12,019 nt of DNA from Zancudomyces culisetae. Lineage: Eukaryota > Kickxellomycota > Harpellomycetes > Harpellales > Legeriomycetaceae. Position numbers and translations under genes: made by a program. Below the pieces are notes generated by a model. That model made no database searches and had not been told where the DNA came from. It worked only from the letters and a program-made list of their open reading frames with translations. Positions 8,970-12,019 of the stretch are shown one piece after another; position 1 is the first letter of the stretch, and every line of letters starts with the position of its first letter. The stretch lies in NCBI GenBank assembly GCA_001969505.1, contig LSSK01000239.1, positions 7,342 to 19,360 on the forward strand. Direction: 5' to 3'.

Positions 8970-9640
8970 ATCGACCATCTTACTTGAACTGGTAGATGGT
9001 CTGACAAGTCAAGTGACTTGTCGACGTTGCAGCTCTCAGGTCTACTATTGAATCTGGAGTAAAAGATGTGGTCGATCATCCGACCCATTTCCTTCCTACT
9101 CTTCTAGTACGCTTAGAGTTTTGAATTTTTGTTTGATGGAATTTATTCCCCGTTTTCAACATCATTGTATTCGCATTTTTACTATCCATATTATAATATT
9201 TCAAAATAGAATTTTTGATTTTATTACTTTTTCTCCGATTTTCCGAATCTGCTTGACTAGTGACTCCCTTGACTTCTTTCTTCTAGCTACTGTTGAGGGG
9301 ATATGTACGTTAATTATAAACATGTCTATCTTCTCTCCATCAGCACATTATCCTGTTAGTTTACCTATCATCCAGTGTGGTGCTGCTTTATAATATTTAG
9401 ATTTAGCCCTGTTTGCTTTCTCACTGCAATCAATAGTTCATTGCCTCCTCTCCCTAGCTCGGATTTCGCCTCTATGGTCGTGTATCCAGGTATTTTGCAC
9501 CTGTATGCTTTTTTACTTTGTAATGTTTCTTGTATTGCCAAGATATCTGTAGCTTCCTTTACATCACGTGTTCAAATATGGCTTTAGAACCTTTAATTCT
9601 CTTATAGTGTAATTCCATATATTGAGCTTATTGTACTTAT
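8970..9640 (-). other. ORF2 APE-type endonuclease domain, frameshifted
   Basis: Recognisable in order: 'LNIWNYTIREL' (the W-N motif at the head of the fold, near 9625); 'ILAIQET' with the catalytic Glu, QET at 9532-9524; 'YRCKIPGYTTIEAK'; 'GRGGNELLIAV'; 'MFIINVHIPS' near 9320; 'RMIDHIFYS' near 9070; and 'SDHLPV' at 9004-8987, the C-terminal Asp-His motif. The usual GDFN-type motif between 9300 and 9100 is not clear in any frame and may be degraded. At least five frame changes fall inside the domain. Confidence 0.7.
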
Positions 9641-9724
9641 TGAATCATTGTTGTATGTGCTGATATCTGTTGGAACTTCTGTTTTTTGACCTCTATATTT
9701 CCCGTTTGCACGCAGCGCTTTCAT

Positions 9725-10078
9725 TAGTTTCCTAATTTGTCACAACTAATCTCCAGATTAGTGCTTTTTCTGTTCGTTTTTTCGAACCTATAACGTTTAT
9801 TTATCGTTTTACTTTTATTATTCAAAAGGTATCAGGATCGATCCCCAACTGATACCTTATTCCTTGCTTAATTGAGCTCGTTTTGAGCTCATCAATGTTC
9901 CATAACAGGAGTTTTTGTCTCCTGTTATCCCTTTTTTCCTGTTGTCCTGTGTCCTTATTGATCATTTCTGCGTGTATTAATGGTAATTTTTGGGGTCCCC
10001 AAGTGGTCATTTCTGACACATTTGGTCCCCGCTGAGTCGAGATTTGGTGATTAGTCTTCCCTAATATCACCCTCCTCA
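9725..10078 (-). other. LINE inter-ORF region with unrecognised 85-codon frame
   Basis: Between ORF1's TAG (10081-10079) and the presumed ORF2 ATG (9724) one frame is open from a GTG at 10079 to a TGA at 9824-9822. It has no ATG at its head, though internal ATGs exist, and it overlaps ORF1's stop as TAGTG. Its C-terminal third contains 'KLLLWNIDELKTSSI', which resembles the W-N head of an endonuclease domain a second time. From 9821 to 9725 I see only AT-rich sequence with stops. It may be the degraded 5' part of ORF2, a displaced 3' part of ORF1, or non-coding. Confidence 0.3.
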
Positions 10079-11605
10079 CTACCTGGACTCAACGCCATGA
10101 CTCAGTGCATCCTGAAATTCGCCCTGAGTGTGGTCCTGGGTTCGAATCCCCACCTGGCCACTTTTTTCACAACTCATTTCGGATTCTGAATCTTCGTCCA
10201 TCTGCACACCCTCGCTCGATAGGTCTGAGTCGATCACCTTAGGGTGTCGGGTTTGGGGTTTTCTAACTCCTGTAAACGTATCAGCGTTTATCGCACCCTC
10301 CTCATTTCGAAATTCGAATCTCGAATCTGGCTGAGCTGGTGCAGTGGTCACGTGATCTAGCGTAGTATTTTGTGGTGCTACTTGTTTTTCAGTAGGTAAG
10401 TTAGAGTATACTATCTTTGTTTTAGAGGTGTAGTATTGTCCCTTTGCCTTTCTCTTTTCGTACTCCTTTCTGCTAATTTGTTCTACAAAAGATAGTTCTT
10501 CTGATATAATAGTTTTATTTGAACTAGTTTGTTTAGTATTATTAAAGCTACCAACGCTATTAACACTATTAAAACTACTACTGGTCATCGTAGTAAGCTT
10601 CAAGCCTTTTCCTTTGGCTTGTTGTGGGTTTGTCCCTACTCTGTTCGAGGCCGTATGTTCACTCTGTGGCATCATTCTAGCCTCTTGCTGTACGCTCATA
10701 TCCCTTTGTTGGTTCATTCCAGGATCCAATCTAGGTGTCTGTACTTGTACCACCTTCACTGGTTTAAGTTTTGCTTTTACTCTAGCTGTAAACTCCTTCT
10801 TCGCCTGCTTCTTTGCTTTCCTCTCGTGTCTGGCAATTATTTGCTCCTCCACTTTCCTTTCAAGCTCGGGACAGTCGTTCTTCCAGTGACCTTGCCCTTT
10901 TCAGTAGGTACACATTGGGTCGCAGCCCTTCCAGAACATTGCTACTTTGATTCCGTTTATTTCCAGTGTGCTCGGAATCTTGATCTCATATTCATTCTCC
11001 TCCTTATTTTCCAAGAGTATCTTCATCTTGTATGGGAAAATAGACTTGGATCCCCTTACAAACATTCCTGTAGCGTCAAGTACTTTTCCATACTTGGACA
11101 ATTCACTCATAATTTCTTTGGCACAGTCTTTGGCGAATCCTGCCCCTGAGAAGTTTGGGACATTAATGATCGTTACAGACTCCTTGTACTTGACCGTCTT
11201 AAAGAATTCAACTCTTTTCCCGTCGAACATGAGTATCCGTTCGTAAACCTCATTAGCTACTTCAGGAGACTCAAAGATCCAATACGAAGCACGGTTTGCA
11301 TTATCGTTATCTATTGTGTTCTCGTGTATTCCTAGGCGTTGTATGACTGTGAGCATACCCAAGTTGAAATTTTTTCCAAATTGCGACCATTGTATTCCAA
11401 TAGTCGAATCTGAGCCCCTCATTGTCAGTCTTCTGACTTGTTTTTGTTCCTTTCCAGTATTGTAGTGGAAGTTTGATTTTTCCACATACTGTTTCGGGTC
11501 ATTAAACATAGGAACGTTTTGTGGCTGCTTGCGCCTTGCTCCAAATGAGAATGTGGCTGCTTGATTCGAGTTGTCCATCCCGATTCCATCTCTGTCAGGA
11601 AACAA
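10079..11605 (-). pseudogene. LINE ORF1, gag-like zinc-knuckle protein, one nonsense codon
   Basis: This RNA-binding protein packages LINE RNA. The frame is 508 codons plus stop and has no frameshift, but one internal TGA at 10903-10901. Before it (234 residues) is a mixed alpha/beta region with 'TIINVPNFSGAG' and 'KVLDATGMFVRG', like the RRM-type fold of other LINE ORF1 proteins. The zinc knuckle follows: the frame reads C-T-Y-stop-K-G-Q-G-H-W-K-N-D-C, exactly C-x2-C-x4-H-x4-C with TGA in place of the second Cys. After it comes a basic stretch ('ERKAKKQAKKEF'), then Ser/Gln/Asn-rich, likely disordered sequence and an acidic patch ('DEDSESE'). The last 26 codons are antisense to a tRNA-like tract and may be a later addition. 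The start is the ATG at 11605; another Met lies nine codons further on. Confidence 0.75.
10091..10167 (+). other. tRNA-like / Pol III-like tract antisense to ORF1 end
   Basis: GGTTCGAATCC at 10139-10149 is a perfect Pol III B box (T-loop). About 40 bases upstream, TGACTCAGTGC (10098-10108) resembles an A box, and a T6 run (10162-10167) follows the presumed 3' end as a Pol III terminator would. The whole is tRNA-sized (about 70 bases). However, the acceptor stem does not pair and the T stem holds only three pairs, so it is not a working tRNA. It could be a decayed tRNA or SINE insertion in the LINE, or chance. Confidence 0.35.
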
Positions 11606-11752
11606 ATTTATTTAAGTTGGGAAACTTAATGTTCCCAAGTTAGGATTCAAAGGTAATTAAATATGATTAAAAATAAATATTAAAACTTATGGGTAAATAA
11701 TGCGATTCTGACATTATCCCCCCTTAAAAGAATATTTTAAATATATAAAAAT
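11606..11752 (-). promoter_or_regulatory. LINE 5' UTR with a hairpin next to ORF1 start
   Basis: About 147 AT-rich bases lie between the target-site repeat and the ORF1 ATG. Near the start codon TTGGGAA (11617-11623) and TTCCCAA (11632-11638) form a 7-bp inverted repeat with an 8-base loop, extendable to about 11 bp with mismatches. LINE 5' ends usually carry the internal promoter; no specific promoter motif is recognised. A C6 run occurs at 11718-11723. Confidence 0.4.
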
Positions 11753-11761
11753 AATATCTTG
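11753..11761. repeat. Right copy of LINE target-site duplication
   Basis: AATATCTTG is identical to 6195-6203. Joining the flanks gives a plausible empty site running into GGACAAAAATG and the tRNA-like sequence that starts 11 bases later. Confidence 0.6.
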
Positions 11762-11772
11762 GACAAAAATGT

Positions 11773-11844
11773 GAGCTTATAGTCGAGTGGCTAAGGCGTC
11801 GAACTTGTATTCTGCAGGACCCTGGTTCGATCCTTCGCTGTAAG
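11773..11844 (+). tRNA. tRNA-like sequence, degenerate (loop reads TGT, Thr-like)
   Basis: TAGTCGAGTGG (11780-11790) matches the A box/D arm, followed by CTAAGGC, and GGTTCGATCC (11824-11833) matches the B box/T arm. In between, a loop CTTGTAT would place anticodon TGT. The anticodon stem (TCGAA against TCTGC) and the T stem pair poorly, and the acceptor (GAGCTTA) pairs only partly with a shifted TAAG at 11841-11844. There is no T-run terminator after it. I therefore read it as a tRNA pseudogene or the tRNA-derived head of a SINE, not a functional tRNA. Confidence 0.45.
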
Positions 11845-12019
11845 ACCGTAATTGGGAAGTAATTAGCTGTAGAGTGGATGTGATGTTTCACGGGGCCAAT
11901 GTGCGCGATAACGTCCTTCGGGACTAGTACCGGACCGTTTCACCTCTCCGATAACTCCTTCGGGATCTCGAGCAGTTAATTCGAATCACGTGATCGTGTG
12001 GCCCAAGACGTTAGCGCCC
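11845..12019 (+). repeat. GC-richer tract with two repeated UUCG hairpins, runs off window
   Basis: Base composition rises sharply here compared with the AT-rich flanks. CGATAACGTCCTTCGGGA (11906-11923) recurs as CGATAACTCCTTCGGGA (11949-11965), 43 bases on. Each contains CC-TTCG-GG, the very stable UUCG tetraloop hairpin (the first with a GTCC/GGAC stem). ATCACGTGAT, a 10-bp palindrome, lies near 11985-11994. No reading frame is convincing. Directly after a tRNA-like head, this looks like the body of a tRNA-derived SINE or another Pol III RNA. Its end is outside the window. Confidence 0.4.

Larger units (their letters stand above)
6281..9724 (-). pseudogene. LINE ORF2: APE endonuclease-reverse transcriptase, multiply frameshifted
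   Basis: Original product about 1,150 residues, which nicks target DNA and copies element RNA onto it. Start taken as ATG at 9724-9722, the frame leading into the endonuclease. Order on the minus strand: endonuclease (about 9640-8970; 'ILAIQET', 'GRGGNELLIAV', 'SDHLPV'), a Lys/Glu-rich linker (8960-8500), reverse transcriptase (about 8340-7100; 'QAGFRSHEE', 'FIDFAKAYD', 'GVRQGCPLSPFLF', 'FADD'), then the C-terminal zinc finger (6666-6610). I traced 16 frame changes, near 9640, 9595, 9560, 9375, 9210, 9070, 8900, 8740, 8630, 8580, 8342, 8255, 7815, 7430, 6855 and 6455. Fourteen are net -1; those near 8630 and 8342 fit -2. In-frame stops include TAG 8235-8233, TGA 7088-7086, TAA 7082-7080, TAG 6878-6876 and TAG 6504-6502. 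The frame ends at TAG 6283-6281. Confidence 0.8.
6204..11752 (-). mobile_element. Non-LTR (LINE) retrotransposon, near full length, decayed
   Basis: This is an element of about 5.5 kb with 5' UTR (11752-11606), ORF1 with a CCHC knuckle (11605-10079), an inter-ORF stretch (10078-9725), ORF2 with endonuclease, reverse transcriptase and zinc finger (9724-6281), a short 3' UTR and a poly-A tail (T9 on + at 6206-6214). It lacks long terminal repeats, integrase and protease, which rules out an LTR element. Limits are set by the 9-bp flanking direct repeat. Domain order (ORF1 gag-like; APE-RT-zinc finger in ORF2) fits the Jockey/I/Tad/CR1 group of LINEs; the clade cannot be fixed by eye. With its breaks it cannot encode an intact ORF2 protein as written. 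Confidence 0.85.

Noticed and set aside
8105-9587. Plus-strand frames of 70-90 codons over LINE ORF2 (8105-8320, 8287-8523, 9121-9393, 9375-9587)
   Set aside because: They are antisense to recognisable endonuclease and RT motifs and resemble no known family.
10529-11149. 206-codon plus-strand frame, hydrophobic and Cys/Leu/His-rich
   Set aside because: It is antisense to LINE ORF1, which has the zinc knuckle and the right context; the composition is what a mirrored Lys/Gln/Glu-rich protein gives.
1-12019. CRISPR array or bacterial operon
   Set aside because: There are no spaced direct repeats of that kind, no ribosome binding sites and no operon packing; all signs are eukaryotic.

Overview
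The window looks like AT-rich eukaryotic, probably fungal, DNA. It holds intronless host genes with TATA boxes 118-145 bases before the start codon, a very cysteine-rich metallothionein, a decayed F-box-like/ankyrin gene and a non-LTR (LINE) retrotransposon. An early-diverging fungus, for example from the insect-gut Harpellales, is my best guess. That guess rests on remembered resemblance only, and nothing in the window proves it.

Layout. Positions 1-900 carry a compact metallothionein gene (369-764, +) with a TATA box, a 9-bp inverted repeat further upstream and a downstream AATAAA. Positions 900-2398 are AT-rich intergenic DNA with no gene I can support. Positions 2517-5931 (+) are one long gene in pieces: an F-box-like N-terminus followed by about 20 ankyrin-type repeats. 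It is interrupted by four in-frame TAA codons and five frame changes. Just after it lies a 128-bp, 5'-truncated piece of LINE 3' end (about 5983-6110, +).

Positions 6204-11752 (-) are a near full-length LINE of about 5.5 kb. ORF1 (11605-10079) is gag-like with a CCHC zinc knuckle and is broken by a single TGA at one zinc-binding cysteine. ORF2 (about 9724-6281) has an APE-type endonuclease, a reverse transcriptase and a C-terminal CCHC zinc finger, all recognisable but spread over three frames. The element ends in a T9 run on the + strand (its poly-A tail). A 9-bp direct repeat (6195-6203 and 11753-11761) is a good candidate target-site duplication. Eleven bases beyond its right end starts a tRNA-like sequence (11773-11844, +), followed by a GC-richer tract with two repeated UUCG hairpins that runs off the window. 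I read this as a candidate tRNA-derived SINE or Pol III unit.

How it fits together: only the metallothionein looks like an intact, working gene, with a likely role in metal binding or detoxification. The ankyrin gene and the LINE are both decayed. Strikingly, 19 of the 21 frame changes I traced by hand are net -1, and the other two fit -2. This is either strong deletion bias or an uncorrected long-read assembly artefact.
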